The notes under the pieces: generated by a model
The model's input: only the letters and a program-made list of their open reading frames with translations
Databases searched by the model: none
What the model was told of the DNA's origin: nothing
Part shown: positions 15,012-23,489 of the stretch, piece by piece
How positions within the stretch are numbered: position 1 is the stretch's first letter
How the letters are laid out: the number at the start of each line of letters is the position of its first letter
NCBI GenBank assembly: GCA_019415645.1
Contig: DXYV01000039.1
Location: 1 to 27,197 of the forward strand
Length of the DNA stretch: 27,197 nucleotides
Reading direction: 5' to 3'
Origin: Clostridiales bacterium
GTDB taxonomy: Bacteria; Bacillota; Clostridia; Oscillospirales; Oscillospiraceae
Translations under genes and position numbers: made by a program

Positions 15012-16205
15012 TCAGACCAGAGCAGGAGACAGAGTCTTGGCTCCGGCACCCTTATAGACTACGCCATCCTTCATCACAAAGGCACAGGACTGCATGACGC
15101 GGATGTCCTGAATGGGATCGCCATCAAATGCAGCGATATCCGCCAGTTTACCCGCCTCAATAGAACCAATCTGATCCGACATCCGCAGAACCTTGGCGTT
15201 GACCGAGGTAGCAGCCAGGAGGATGTCGATATGGTCCATGCCATTGCGGGACATCAGTTCCATCTCAAAGGCCTGAGCGCCATGCTTGGTCAGGGTAGCG
15301 CCCGTATCCGCGCCAAAGCCAATGGTCAGGCCGCTCTTAATAAGCCAGGGCAGGTGGGAAGCGTGTCCCTCGTAGCGGGCACGGGTCGCAGCCGCCATCT
15401 CAGGCGAACGGCCCAGTACATCTTCCGCGTGCTCTGCGGAGAAATAATAGGGACAATAGGTCGGAATGAGGCAGACGTTATTGCGGATCATCAACTCCAG
15501 CGCCTCATCGTCGATTTCATTGCCGTGTTCGATGGTATCTGGCGCTGCTTTGGCCGCTTTCTTGACGGTCAGCAGGTCAGTCGCATGGATAGAGTACAGT
15601 TTTCCGGTTTCGCGGGCGACTTCACCAAGGGCAGCCATCTCGTCATAGGTGACATGGAGGATGCCCAGATGCTTGAGCTGATCCACTCCGCTGGCCACGG
15701 CCTTACGTGCCATCTTCCGGGCCTCATCAGGGCCGTCAAAGGTCAGGCCGCCGTCCTGGTACAGGGTAGTGACACCGGAGGTGACCAGATAGGGGCCGCT
15801 GACCAGCATTCTGGGGCCGTCCAGCAATCCGGAATTGATCGCGTCACGAATGGCCAGCGCATCGCCTGTACGGCAGCCGCCGCAGTCCCGAATCGTGGTG
15901 AAGCCGGCCAGCAGATCGCGCTGGGCCCGGAAGATTCCGTCGATCGTGCTCTTACCATGAGAGGTATAAAGCATATCATTAAAGGGGTCCACCTGTCCAT
16001 CCATGACCACATGGGTATGCATATCAATCAAACCGGGCGTAACAAACTTGTCGGACAGATCGATCACCTGAACGCCTTCCTTGGGCGCTTCCGCGGCGGG
16101 GAGGACCCGGACGATTTTATTCCCGTCCACCTCAATCGCCATGTTTTTTTGAAGCTCTTTGCCGGTCCCTGTAAACAGGGTGCCACATAAAATAATCGTG
16201 CTCAT
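15012..16205 (-). CDS. Prolidase/imidazolonepropionase-like metal-dependent amidohydrolase 1, 397 aa
   Basis: Amidohydrolase-superfamily enzyme. Metal-binding residues appear in the expected order: HxH at His63/His65 (GLIDMHTH), Lys178 likely carboxylated (DQLKHL), His207 (YSIHATD), His227 (IEHG) and Asp300 (GFGADTG). This set predicts a binuclear Zn site and an Xaa-Pro-dipeptidase-like or N-acyl-amino-acid-hydrolysing enzyme. AAGGAGG lies eight bases before the ATG. No signal peptide is present, so it acts in the cytoplasm. It is clearly paralogous to the amidohydrolase at 22253-23467; both have RAQRDLLAGFT, RDCG and a shared C-terminal CAFVMKDGVVYKG. It is transcribed divergently from the peptide-importer operon, which probably supplies its substrate. 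Confidence 0.9.
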   Translation of the reverse strand: MSTIILCGTLFTGTGKELQKNMAIEVDGNKIVRVLPAAEAPKEGVQVIDLSDKFVTPGLIDMHTHVVMDGQVDPFNDMLYTSHGKSTIDGIFRAQRDLLAGFTTIRDCGGCRTGDALAIRDAINSGLLDGPRMLVSGPYLVTSGVTTLYQDGGLTFDGPDEARKMARKAVASGVDQLKHLGILHVTYDEMAALGEVARETGKLYSIHATDLLTVKKAAKAAPDTIEHGNEIDDEALELMIRNNVCLIPTYCPYYFSAEHAEDVLGRSPEMAAATRARYEGHASHLPWLIKSGLTIGFGADTGATLTKHGAQAFEMELMSRNGMDHIDILLAATSVNAKVLRMSDQIGSIEAGKLADIAAFDGDPIQDIRVMQSCAFVMKDGVVYKGAGAKTLSPALV

Positions 16206-16258
16206 GGGGAATACCTCCTTATAGAAATAACAGAATTGTGCGGGATCAAATTAAAGTG

Positions 16259-16276
16259 TGGTGCAAATTTACACCA
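16259..16276. promoter_or_regulatory. Palindrome upstream of amidohydrolase 1
   Basis: TGGTGCAAATTTACACCA is symmetric at eight of nine pairs and lies 54 bases upstream of the amidohydrolase 1 start. It is a plausible operator. On the minus strand it resembles a -24/-12 promoter, but the GG-to-GC spacing is 11 rather than 12, so I call it only a palindrome. Confidence 0.4.
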
Positions 16277-16294
16277 GCATAAAAGAATACAGCA

Positions 16295-16309
16295 AGCAAA
16301 GAGATTGCT
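16295..16309. promoter_or_regulatory. Regulatory dyad AGCAA-N5-TTGCT, copy 1
   Basis: AGCAA and TTGCT arms with a 5-base spacer; the flanking A and T extend the symmetry to 16294-16310. The same consensus recurs at 16488-16502. This copy lies on the amidohydrolase 1 side of the divergent region, about 90 bases from its start. Confidence 0.55.
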
Positions 16310-16478
16310 TCGGACGTACGGTATTAATCAAATGTTACTATGTAAAATATAATTGCAATATAGAGAGAAAAAGGTTTCAATTAATTAATAGCACTTTCGA
16401 GAAATAATTGCAAGAACAAAGAAAATGTTTGTTAAATTTAATCGAATATCTTTTTGATTTTTAGTGAATATTGTCCAA

Positions 16479-16507
16479 TTTACGTAGAGCAAGAAACTTG
16501 CTATACT
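16479..16507 (+). promoter_or_regulatory. Candidate sigma-A promoter of the importer operon
   Basis: TTTACG (16479-16484) and TATACT (16502-16507) are 17 bases apart. Copy 2 of the AGCAA-N5-TTGCT dyad fills this spacer, so a bound regulator would directly affect polymerase. The leader to the lipoprotein start would be about 125 bases. Confidence 0.45.
16488..16502. promoter_or_regulatory. Regulatory dyad AGCAA-N5-TTGCT, copy 2
   Basis: Perfect dyad AGCAAGAAACTTGCT, with inner G and C extending the arms to six bases. It sits between a possible -35 and -10 and about 85 bases upstream of the start predicted for the -24/-12 promoter at 16554-16569. It could therefore be a repressor operator or an enhancer site. 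Confidence 0.6.
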
Positions 16508-16553
16508 AAAAGTGCAAGTTAATTTTATTAAGTAAAATGAATAGTTGGCAAAG

Positions 16554-16569
16554 TGGAAAGTTTTTTGCA
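16554..16569 (+). promoter_or_regulatory. Sigma-54 (-24/-12) promoter of the importer operon
   Basis: TGGAAAGTTTTTTGCA matches TGGCACG-N4-TTGCA at the invariant GG (16555-16556) and GC (16567-16568), exactly 12 bases apart. The -12 half is perfect and the -24 half has two departures. Transcription would start near 16580, 61 bases before the lipoprotein ATG. It is weaker than the AcnX promoter, and its own activator is not identified. Confidence 0.65.
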
Positions 16570-16640
16570 GGTTTATGACATTTTGTTTCCCCGGTTCGTA
16601 AGCACGCCTATGGAAGGCAAATATATAAGGAGTGAGAGAA

Positions 16641-18254
16641 ATGAAAAAGTTAGTAGCCTTGCTGCTGAGCCTCACGATGTGTCTCACCTGTCTTACGGCA
16701 TGTGGCGGCGACACCAATGGCGAGAGCAGCACAGCCCCCACCTCCAGCCCCAGCGCGAGCGGCGACGTTGCGCAGACGAGCGGAGAAAAAACCGTTGTGG
16801 TGGGGATTCCCAGCACCTGGAATACGCTGGTGCCGATGAACCCCGGCAGTGCTTACAGCCTGGAAGTGGCTGGCTTCATCTTTGATATGCTGATTCGTAT
16901 CAATACGGATGGCAACGGCGAGCCCCGGGACGCGGAGAGCTGGGAGATGTCGGACGATCTGTCCACCATTACCCTGCATCTGCGGGAGGACTCCTACTTC
17001 CACGACGGGGAGCAGGTCACCTCGGACGACTGGCGCTTTACCATCGAACTGATGACCAGTGAGTACGGAAGCGCCTGTGTAACCCAGGACAAGTATTCCA
17101 TTATTACTGGCACAGAAGCGGGCGGCCGTTTGGCAGAGGGCGAGACCCTCGGTATTGAGACGCCGGATGAGTTTACGCTGGTAGTCCATCTCAAGGAACC
17201 CATGAATGCGGATACCTTCTTCTTTAATTATGCTAAGATGTGGTTCGTGCTGCCTGAGCACCTCTTGGCGGATGAAGATCCGGCCAATCTGGTGAATTGG
17301 GATTTCTGGCAGAATCCTGTGGGCTCCGGTCCCTTTACCTTTGTCAGCGAGACCTCTGGTACGGAATTGACTCTGAGTGCCTATGAGGACTACTATTACG
17401 ACCTGGACTTTGACACGATGGTTTACCGGGTCGTCACCACGGATGCCGCACTGTCCGCGTTGATGGCCAACGAGCTGGATATTTATTATTATAGCTGGAC
17501 CCCTGACGAGCTGCTCACGGTGGAGGGAAATGAAAACCTCCATGTTGAGGAGTTGAAGGGCGCCACTTCGCTGCACTTCCTGACCTTGAGCAATGTGGTG
17601 TTTAACGCCCAGGCGCGTCAGGCAATCAACCTGGCGATTGACAAGGAAATGATTCTGAATGCGGTCTATGGCGGAGCTGGCGTTGCCTCGAACACCTCGA
17701 TTCGGCCCTCCAGTGAATATTGTAAAGATTCCTGGACCGGACGTGATGTAGAGACCGCTAAGACGCTGCTGGCCGAGTCCGGACTGGATACCAGCAAGAC
17801 CTATATCTTGGCCACGAGCCAGGGACGCGGCGAAGATGTGGCCGCTATCATTCAGCAGAATTTGGCGGAGATCGGCTTGACCATCGAAATCGCCACCGGT
17901 GACACCACTTCCGTTCTGGCGGGCGCCCGTGACGGCACCTATGATATGTGCCTGAAGAACAACAGCAGCGGCGGCAGTCCCACCTGGGTGGTGAACAGCG
18001 AGTTGAGCTTGGCAACTAAGACGGTTTCGCGTGTATCCGACCCCAAGTATGATGAATACGCCGCTGCCATCAATCAGGCTACGGATTCCAATGAAATCAT
18101 GACGCTTTCCGAGGAGTTCCAGCAGTACTGCGATGAGCAGATGCCCTTCTCCGTGCTGTGCCATACCTACGAGTATTATGTGCTCAGCAATCGTGTGAGC
18201 AACGTCAGTGTCGTTGAGACGACGGCTCCTTGGGAATGGGTGGTCACAGATTGA
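16641..18254 (+). CDS. Oligopeptide/dipeptide ABC transporter substrate-binding lipoprotein (SBP family 5), 537 aa
   Basis: Extracellular receptor of the importer encoded just downstream. The ATG at 16641 follows AAGGAG; a GTG three codons earlier overlaps that site. Residues 1-20 are a lipoprotein signal ending in LTAC, with Cys21 as the lipidation site. A Ser/Ala/Thr/Gly-rich linker (about 22-48) precedes the folded domain. Family-5 features include the opening WNTLVPMNPGSAYSLEVAGF, LRIN-type and LHLREDSYFHDGEQVTSDDW blocks, and RQAINLAIDKEMIL in lobe II. The length is usual. The family binds peptides, nickel or opines; the partner amidohydrolases favour peptide-like or N-acyl substrates. 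It is separated from the permeases by a hairpin, which may allow higher receptor levels. Confidence 0.92.
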   Translation: MKKLVALLLSLTMCLTCLTACGGDTNGESSTAPTSSPSASGDVAQTSGEKTVVVGIPSTWNTLVPMNPGSAYSLEVAGFIFDMLIRINTDGNGEPRDAESWEMSDDLSTITLHLREDSYFHDGEQVTSDDWRFTIELMTSEYGSACVTQDKYSIITGTEAGGRLAEGETLGIETPDEFTLVVHLKEPMNADTFFFNYAKMWFVLPEHLLADEDPANLVNWDFWQNPVGSGPFTFVSETSGTELTLSAYEDYYYDLDFDTMVYRVVTTDAALSALMANELDIYYYSWTPDELLTVEGNENLHVEELKGATSLHFLTLSNVVFNAQARQAINLAIDKEMILNAVYGGAGVASNTSIRPSSEYCKDSWTGRDVETAKTLLAESGLDTSKTYILATSQGRGEDVAAIIQQNLAEIGLTIEIATGDTTSVLAGARDGTYDMCLKNNSSGGSPTWVVNSELSLATKTVSRVSDPKYDEYAAAINQATDSNEIMTLSEEFQQYCDEQMPFSVLCHTYEYYVLSNRVSNVSVVETTAPWEWVVTD

Positions 18255-18308
18255 GACAGGGATTTGGAATCCCCGCTTAAGTTGAAAAGCTGATCATTCG
18301 TTGCTAGC

Positions 18309-18353
18309 ATCAGGCACTGCCCGTTTTGAGAACAGTTCTGGGCAGTGCCTGAT
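18309..18353 (+). repeat. Intercistronic stem-loop after the binding-protein gene
   Basis: ATCAGGCACTGCCC (18309-18322) pairs perfectly with GGGCAGTGCCTGAT (18340-18353). The loop contains a second small dyad, AGAAC-A-GTTCT. The following bases TTGCATTT are only moderately T-rich. Its position suggests partial termination or 3'-end protection giving excess binding protein over permease, an inference from similar importer operons. Confidence 0.65.
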
Positions 18354-18414
18354 TTGCATTTGATACTGGAAACGATAGGCCAGTCTTTGGTTTTCCAAGA
18401 ACGAGGTGCGAAAA

Positions 18415-19365
18415 ATGATACGATATCTGATCAAACGTTTTTTGGTCGCAATTCCAACCTTCCTCGGAATTACGCTGATTGTTTTTATCCTGTCCAATAT
18501 GGCGCCGGGCAGCCCGGTGGATGTATTGGCGGCCAATAATACCCTCTCTGAGGAGGCGTATGAGCAATTAAAGGTATCCCTGGGATTGGACAAGCCGGTT
18601 CTGGTCCGCTACGGTATCTGGCTCGGCGACTTTTTCCAGGGCGACATGGGAGTTTCCACCCGAACTAATACGCCGGTGTCCAAGGTGATTGGCGAGCGGG
18701 TAGGAGCCTCGCTGCTGCTCAGCGTATCCGGATTGGTGTTCTGCCTGTTGATCAGTTTACCGCTCGGAATCTTATCCGCTTATAAGGAGGGGAGTATCTG
18801 GGACAAGTTGGGCTCGGTAGTAGCCTTCTTAGGGTCTTCGCTGCCGGGCTTCTTTATCTCGCTGCTGATGATCTATGTCTTCGCGGCGAAGCTGGGGGTA
18901 CTGCCTGCTACGGGCATGTATTCAGCCACAGGTTCGCACAGCATTGGTGATTTGCTGGCACACATGATCATGCCTACCTTTGTGTTGGGGTTTACGATGT
19001 GCGGCGAGTTTATCAAGCAAATCAAAGGCAGCATGCTGGAGGTGCTCAGCGACGAACATGTAAAGACCGCACGCTCCAAAGGCCTGCGGGAGCGCGTGGT
19101 GGTGATGAAGCACGTGTTCCGCAACTCGTTGATTCCCCTGATTACCCTGATTTCCCTGACGGTCCCCTTCCTGCTGGGCGGCGCGGTTGTGACCGAACAG
19201 GTCTTTGGCTGGCCGGGACTGGGTAGTCTGATGGTCTTGTCCATCAACTCCCGTGACTATAACGCTATTATGGGCGTGACGGTATTTATTGCCGCCGGCG
19301 TACTGATTTGCAATGTAATCTTGGATCTGGTCTACGCCAAGCTGGATCCGCGAATCCGGAACTGA
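18415..19365 (+). CDS. DppB/OppB-type ABC transporter permease, 316 aa
   Basis: First membrane subunit of the importer, with about six transmembrane helices. The ATG at 18415 has GAGGTG six bases upstream; a GTG three codons earlier lies within that ribosome binding site. It opens with IRYLIKRFLVAIPTFLGITL and has SNMAPGSPVDVL, then the EAA loop with TARSKGLRERVVVMKHVFRN that docks on the ATPases. The C-terminal LDLVYAKLDPRIRN is typical of DppB. It forms a heterodimeric channel with the next gene, which starts 14 bases downstream. Confidence 0.93.
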   Translation: MIRYLIKRFLVAIPTFLGITLIVFILSNMAPGSPVDVLAANNTLSEEAYEQLKVSLGLDKPVLVRYGIWLGDFFQGDMGVSTRTNTPVSKVIGERVGASLLLSVSGLVFCLLISLPLGILSAYKEGSIWDKLGSVVAFLGSSLPGFFISLLMIYVFAAKLGVLPATGMYSATGSHSIGDLLAHMIMPTFVLGFTMCGEFIKQIKGSMLEVLSDEHVKTARSKGLRERVVVMKHVFRNSLIPLITLISLTVPFLLGGAVVTEQVFGWPGLGSLMVLSINSRDYNAIMGVTVFIAAGVLICNVILDLVYAKLDPRIRN

Positions 19366-19379
19366 GTGGGGGGAAAATC

Positions 19380-20231
19380 GTGAAGAAGAAAAGCGATTCC
19401 ATCACCGTTTGGGGCAGATACAAACAGGATAAAAAGGCAATGGCGGCTTTGATTGTCCTGATCGTGGAAATTATTCTGCTGTTTGGACTGCCGCTTGTTT
19501 CCAATCTGGATCCCATAGGCTTGGATTCCAGCGCAATCTTTAATGCACCCAGTGCCGAGCATTGGCTGGGCACGGACAGCTTGGGCCGTGACTGCCTGTC
19601 CAGATTGATTTACGGCGGGCGTACCTCCCTGACGGTCGGCCTTTGCTCTCTGGCCATCAATGTGGTGTTGGGCGTAATTTTGGGACTGCTGGCGGGTTAT
19701 TTCCGCGGCGTTTGGGAAGTAATCGTCATGCGGATGGCAGACATTTTTATGTCCTTCCCGACAACCATTTTGGCGCTGACCATGGTGGCGGTCGTGGGCG
19801 CCTCGCTGGGGACCGTAATTGGTGTTTTGGGTATTCTGGGCTGGCCTGGAATTGCAAAACTCATTTTTGGCAACATCGTCAGCGTACGGGAAAAGGAGTA
19901 TGTAGAATCCTCGCGCGCTTTGGGAGCCAGCAATCTGCGCATCATTACCCGGGACATCCTGCCCAACACCGTAACGCCGCTTTGGATGACACTGGCCTTT
20001 CGGCTGTCCCAGGCGATTTTGACCGAGTCCTCTCTGAGCTTCCTGGGCGCCGGCATCAAAGCGCCGGAGGCATCTTGGGGCAACATTATTTATGATGCGC
20101 AGAACCTGACCGTGCTGACGCTTCGCCCCTGGATCTGGATTCCACCTGGAGTTTGCATCATTGTTACGGTGGTCTGCATCAATTTGATCGGGGAAGGACT
20201 TCGCGCCGCTATGGATACGAAGTCGCAGTGA
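19380..20231 (+). CDS. DppC/OppC-type ABC transporter permease, 283 aa
   Basis: Second membrane subunit. I chose the GTG at 19380 (protein begins with KKKSDSITVWGRYKQDKKAM), with a G-rich site just upstream; the longer frame overlaps the DppB-type gene. About six helices are present. It has the typical HWLGTDSLGRDCLSRLIYGG after helix 1 and the EAA loop ESSRALGASNLRIITRDILP. The C terminus INLIGEGLRAAMD is characteristic of DppC (usually ...GDxLRDxLDP). The next ATPase gene starts 14 bases after the stop. Confidence 0.93.
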   Translation: MKKKSDSITVWGRYKQDKKAMAALIVLIVEIILLFGLPLVSNLDPIGLDSSAIFNAPSAEHWLGTDSLGRDCLSRLIYGGRTSLTVGLCSLAINVVLGVILGLLAGYFRGVWEVIVMRMADIFMSFPTTILALTMVAVVGASLGTVIGVLGILGWPGIAKLIFGNIVSVREKEYVESSRALGASNLRIITRDILPNTVTPLWMTLAFRLSQAILTESSLSFLGAGIKAPEASWGNIIYDAQNLTVLTLRPWIWIPPGVCIIVTVVCINLIGEGLRAAMDTKSQ

Positions 20232-20245
20232 GGAGGGAATATTCT

Positions 20246-21241
20246 GTGGAAGCTCCCATTTTAGAAGTAAAAGATCTACATATCAGCTTCCGAGTCGGCG
20301 GAGACCTGCTTTCTGCTGTGGAGGATGTGTGCTTTTCTCTGGAGGCCGGCAAGACCCTCGGTATTGTAGGCGAGTCCGGCTGCGGAAAAAGTGTGACAGC
20401 CAGCTCGATTATGCGGCTGTTGCCCCAAAACGCCGTTATTGGAGAACAAAGCCAGATCTTATTTGAAGGAAAAAATCTGGCTAAGCTGTCTCAGGACGAA
20501 ATGTGCGATATTCGGGGCGCGAAGATCGCAATGATCTTTCAGGACCCCATGACGGCCCTGAATCCAGTCTATACCATCGGCGCGCAGATCATCGAAATGA
20601 TTCGCGCCCACAATAAAAGCATCTCCAAGCACGACGCTTTTGAAAAGGGCGTTGAGATGTTGGAGAAAGTGGGAATTCCTCTCCCGCGCCAGCGGATGAA
20701 GGAGTATCCGCACCAGCTCTCCGGCGGTATGCGTCAGCGCGTCATGATCGCCATGGCGCTGTCCACGGATGCCAAGCTGCTGATTGCCGATGAGCCGACT
20801 ACGGCGCTGGACGTGACGATTCAGGCGCAGATCCTGGAGCTGATCGAGCAGTTGAAGAAGGAGTTCCATACCTCCGTGATTCTTATTACGCACGATATGG
20901 GTGTGGTATCGGACGTGGCGGATGACGTGCTGATCATGTATGCCGGCGAGACGGTGGAGCATGGTGATGTGAAAGAAATTTTCCGCAATCCGCTCCATCC
21001 CTATACGTTTGGATTGCTGCGCTCCATTCCCAGGCTGAACGAGGACGTGGAGGTTCTCTATACCATCAAGGGCACCGTGCCGGCCTTGTCAGAAATGCCG
21101 TCCGGCTGCCGCTTCAGCACCCGCTGCTCGGAGTGTATGGAGACTTGCAAAACGCAACGGCCCCCCCTGGTTGATTTGAACGGACACAGTGTTCGCTGCT
21201 GGAAATATGTGCAGAAGGAGGGCAGCGTCCATGGAGAATAA
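20246..21241 (+). CDS. DppD/OppD-type ABC transporter ATP-binding protein, 331 aa
   Basis: One of the two importer ATPases. The GTG at 20246 has AGGAGGG eight bases upstream; the longer open frame lies inside the preceding permease. Walker A is GESGCGKS (42-49), Q-loop IFQDPMTALNP, signature LSGGMRQR (158-165) and Walker B LLIADEPTTALD (178-189). The C-terminal oligopeptide/dipeptide extension has cysteines 288, 294, 297 and 301 (GCRFSTRCSECMETC), which in this family can bind a 4Fe-4S cluster. Its last codons overlap the next gene by 11 bases, implying coupling. Confidence 0.93.
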   Translation: MEAPILEVKDLHISFRVGGDLLSAVEDVCFSLEAGKTLGIVGESGCGKSVTASSIMRLLPQNAVIGEQSQILFEGKNLAKLSQDEMCDIRGAKIAMIFQDPMTALNPVYTIGAQIIEMIRAHNKSISKHDAFEKGVEMLEKVGIPLPRQRMKEYPHQLSGGMRQRVMIAMALSTDAKLLIADEPTTALDVTIQAQILELIEQLKKEFHTSVILITHDMGVVSDVADDVLIMYAGETVEHGDVKEIFRNPLHPYTFGLLRSIPRLNEDVEVLYTIKGTVPALSEMPSGCRFSTRCSECMETCKTQRPPLVDLNGHSVRCWKYVQKEGSVHGE

Positions 21242-22220
21242 TATCATCATTGAAACCGTAGGCTTGCGGAAAAGCTTTCGGGTGAAACAGAGCAATCTCG
21301 CGACCCGAAAAAAAGAATTGAAGGCGGTAGACGGTATTTCCCTGAAAATTCCGGCCCGGGCCGCTGTGGGACTGGTGGGTGAGTCAGGCTGCGGCAAGTC
21401 TACCTTTGGTCGTACCGTCCTTAACCTGATTCCGCCCAGCGGAGGAGAGATTCTCTTTAACGGCAAGAAGCTGGACACCCACAACAAAGCCATGATGCGG
21501 GAATTCCGGCGCAACTGCCAGATCATTTTTCAGGACCCCTACGCTTCCTTGAATCCCCGGCGCACGATTTTGGATTCCGTAAAATTCCCTCTGGAGGTTT
21601 ATAAAATCGGGACCGAGGAGGAGCGGGTCGCACAGGCCGCCGAACTGCTGAAGAGCGTCGGCCTGAATGAGCAGCAGATCTATAAATACCCCCATGCGCT
21701 TTCCGGCGGTCAGCGGCAGCGTGCGGTCATTGCGCGCGCTATGATTCTGGACCCGAAGTTTATTGTCTGCGATGAGCCGGTCTCCGCCCTGGACGTATCC
21801 ATTCGTTCTCAGGTCCTCAACCTGATGAAGGAGCTCCAGCGGGAGCGCAACGTCGCATATCTGTTTATTTCCCACGATTTGAGCGTAGTGCGCTATCTGT
21901 GCGACGCGGTAGCGGTGATGTATCTGGGACGTATTCTGGAGTACGGCGATAAGAAACAGATTTTTGACCACCCGACGCATCCTTACACGAAAGCCTTGAT
22001 GTCCGCGATTCCCATCCCGGATGTGGATGTAAAGGTGGAACGAATCATTTTGCAGGGCGATGTTCCCAATCCGGTGGACCCGCCCAGCGGCTGCTGCTTC
22101 CGCACCCGCTGCCCCTACGCAACGGAACAGTGCGCCCAGCAGATACCGCAGCTGCAGGACCTGGGGGATGGACATCAGGTTGCCTGCCACCGCCTGAGAG
22201 AAGACGGGACGATCGGTTAA
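21231..22220 (+). CDS. DppF/OppF-type ABC transporter ATP-binding protein, 329 aa
   Basis: Second importer ATPase. The ATG at 21231 has AAGGAGG upstream and overlaps the end of the DppD-type gene. Walker A GESGCGKST (50-58), the IIFQDPYASLNPR Q-loop region, signature LSGGQRQR (157-164) and Walker B FIVCDEPVSALD (177-188) are intact, with ISHDLSVVRYLCD as the H-loop. The C-terminal extension again holds cysteines (CCFRTRCPYATEQC). It pairs with DppD to drive import. Confidence 0.93.
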   Translation: MENNIIIETVGLRKSFRVKQSNLATRKKELKAVDGISLKIPARAAVGLVGESGCGKSTFGRTVLNLIPPSGGEILFNGKKLDTHNKAMMREFRRNCQIIFQDPYASLNPRRTILDSVKFPLEVYKIGTEEERVAQAAELLKSVGLNEQQIYKYPHALSGGQRQRAVIARAMILDPKFIVCDEPVSALDVSIRSQVLNLMKELQRERNVAYLFISHDLSVVRYLCDAVAVMYLGRILEYGDKKQIFDHPTHPYTKALMSAIPIPDVDVKVERIILQGDVPNPVDPPSGCCFRTRCPYATEQCAQQIPQLQDLGDGHQVACHRLREDGTIG

Positions 22221-22252
22221 AGGAATGGCTGAAACAGACAGGAGCGAATACG

Positions 22253-23467
22253 ATGAAAAAATGGATTAAATGCGGACAGCTGTTTGACGCGACCTCCAAG
22301 GAAGCCAAGCAGAACATGTCCATTCTCATTCGGGATAATCAAATTGAAGCGGTTCTTCCGACCGCTCAGGTGGGTACCTTTGACGGCGAGATTCTGGATT
22401 TAACTGATTCTTTTGTGATGCCCGGCCTGATCGACACCCATGTGCACCTGTACTTTGACGGATTGGTGGACGGGTTCGCCCCCTTCTTCGACCAATATCC
22501 CGGTGAAATTTTGATTGACGCAATGCTGCGCGCCCAGCGCGATCTGCTGGCTGGCTTTACCTCGTTGCGGGATTGCGGCTGTGCTAAAATCGGGACTGAT
22601 ATTTCCCTGCGGAAAGCGATCAATGCCGGACGTATTGTTGGCCCCAGACTGTGCATCAGCGGCCCCATGCTGGTGACCTCTGCCATGCAGAACCGCTATA
22701 CGGACGGGGCCATCAACATCAGCGGGCCCTATCAGGCGCAGGATGCTGCGCGCAGCGTACTGGGTGCCGGCTATGATCAGGTCAAGCTTATGGTGACGGT
22801 GGGCGTCCTGTCCAACGGCGACAATCTGGGCGCGTCCGTGATGAACTATGAGGAGATCAAGGCCGTCTGCGACGTGGCGAAGGAACTGGGCGCCATTACC
22901 TCGGCCCATGCCCATGGTATTCGGGGTGTTCAGGATGCGGTCCGTGCCGGAATCACGTCCATTGAGCATGGCATCCTGATCGATGATGAGACCATCGACC
23001 GCATGGTGGATGCGGGCACATATCTGGTCCCCACTCTGGTAACCAGCTATTATATGCTGAAAAATCCGGAGCTTCTGCCGCCCCATGTCCGGGCCAAGGA
23101 AGAGAACGCCAGCGCGATCCATAAGCGTGCCATTGCACGGGCCTATGAAAAGGGCGTGAAGCTGGCCTTTGGTACCGACTGCGGCACGCCGGGCTGCAAG
23201 CACGGCAAGCAGACGCCGGAATTTGAAATTATGACCCAGTGCGGTGTCTCGCCGGCGGACGCACTGCTCTCTGCGACCCGAAACGCCGCGGAGATGATGA
23301 AGTGGAACGACCGTGTTGGCACAATTGAAGCGGGCAAGCTGGCCGACATTGTCGCCTATACGCGCAGCCCCCTGGAGGACATCTCCGTGATGAACGAGTG
23401 CGCCTTTGTCATGAAGGACGGCGTCGTCTATAAGGGAACGCATGCGGTCTCCCTTCCCTTGGGTTAA
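22253..23467 (+). CDS. Prolidase/imidazolonepropionase-like metal-dependent amidohydrolase 2, 404 aa
   Basis: Paralogue of amidohydrolase 1. The ATG at 22253 has AGGAGCG seven bases upstream; the longer frame starts inside the DppF-type gene. The metal site is complete: His63/His65 (GLIDTHVH), Lys178 (DQVKLM), His219 (SAHAHG), His239 (IEHG) and Asp309 (FGTDCG). A short Cys-containing insertion, DCGTPGCKHGK, follows the Asp and is different from the paralogue (GADTGATLTKHG), as is the whole substrate-loop region around 70-90. This suggests the two enzymes have different specificity, for instance for different N-acyl groups or stereoisomers. It is cytoplasmic and co-transcribed with the importer. 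Confidence 0.9.
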   Translation: MKKWIKCGQLFDATSKEAKQNMSILIRDNQIEAVLPTAQVGTFDGEILDLTDSFVMPGLIDTHVHLYFDGLVDGFAPFFDQYPGEILIDAMLRAQRDLLAGFTSLRDCGCAKIGTDISLRKAINAGRIVGPRLCISGPMLVTSAMQNRYTDGAINISGPYQAQDAARSVLGAGYDQVKLMVTVGVLSNGDNLGASVMNYEEIKAVCDVAKELGAITSAHAHGIRGVQDAVRAGITSIEHGILIDDETIDRMVDAGTYLVPTLVTSYYMLKNPELLPPHVRAKEENASAIHKRAIARAYEKGVKLAFGTDCGTPGCKHGKQTPEFEIMTQCGVSPADALLSATRNAAEMMKWNDRVGTIEAGKLADIVAYTRSPLEDISVMNECAFVMKDGVVYKGTHAVSLPLG

Positions 23468-23489
23468 TGGCGGAGAGGAGCGTCTTGCA

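Noticed and set aside
16261..16275. A -24/-12-like sequence on the minus strand upstream of amidohydrolase 1
   Set aside because: The GG and GC are 11 bases apart instead of the strict 12; it is better explained as part of the palindrome at 16259-16276.
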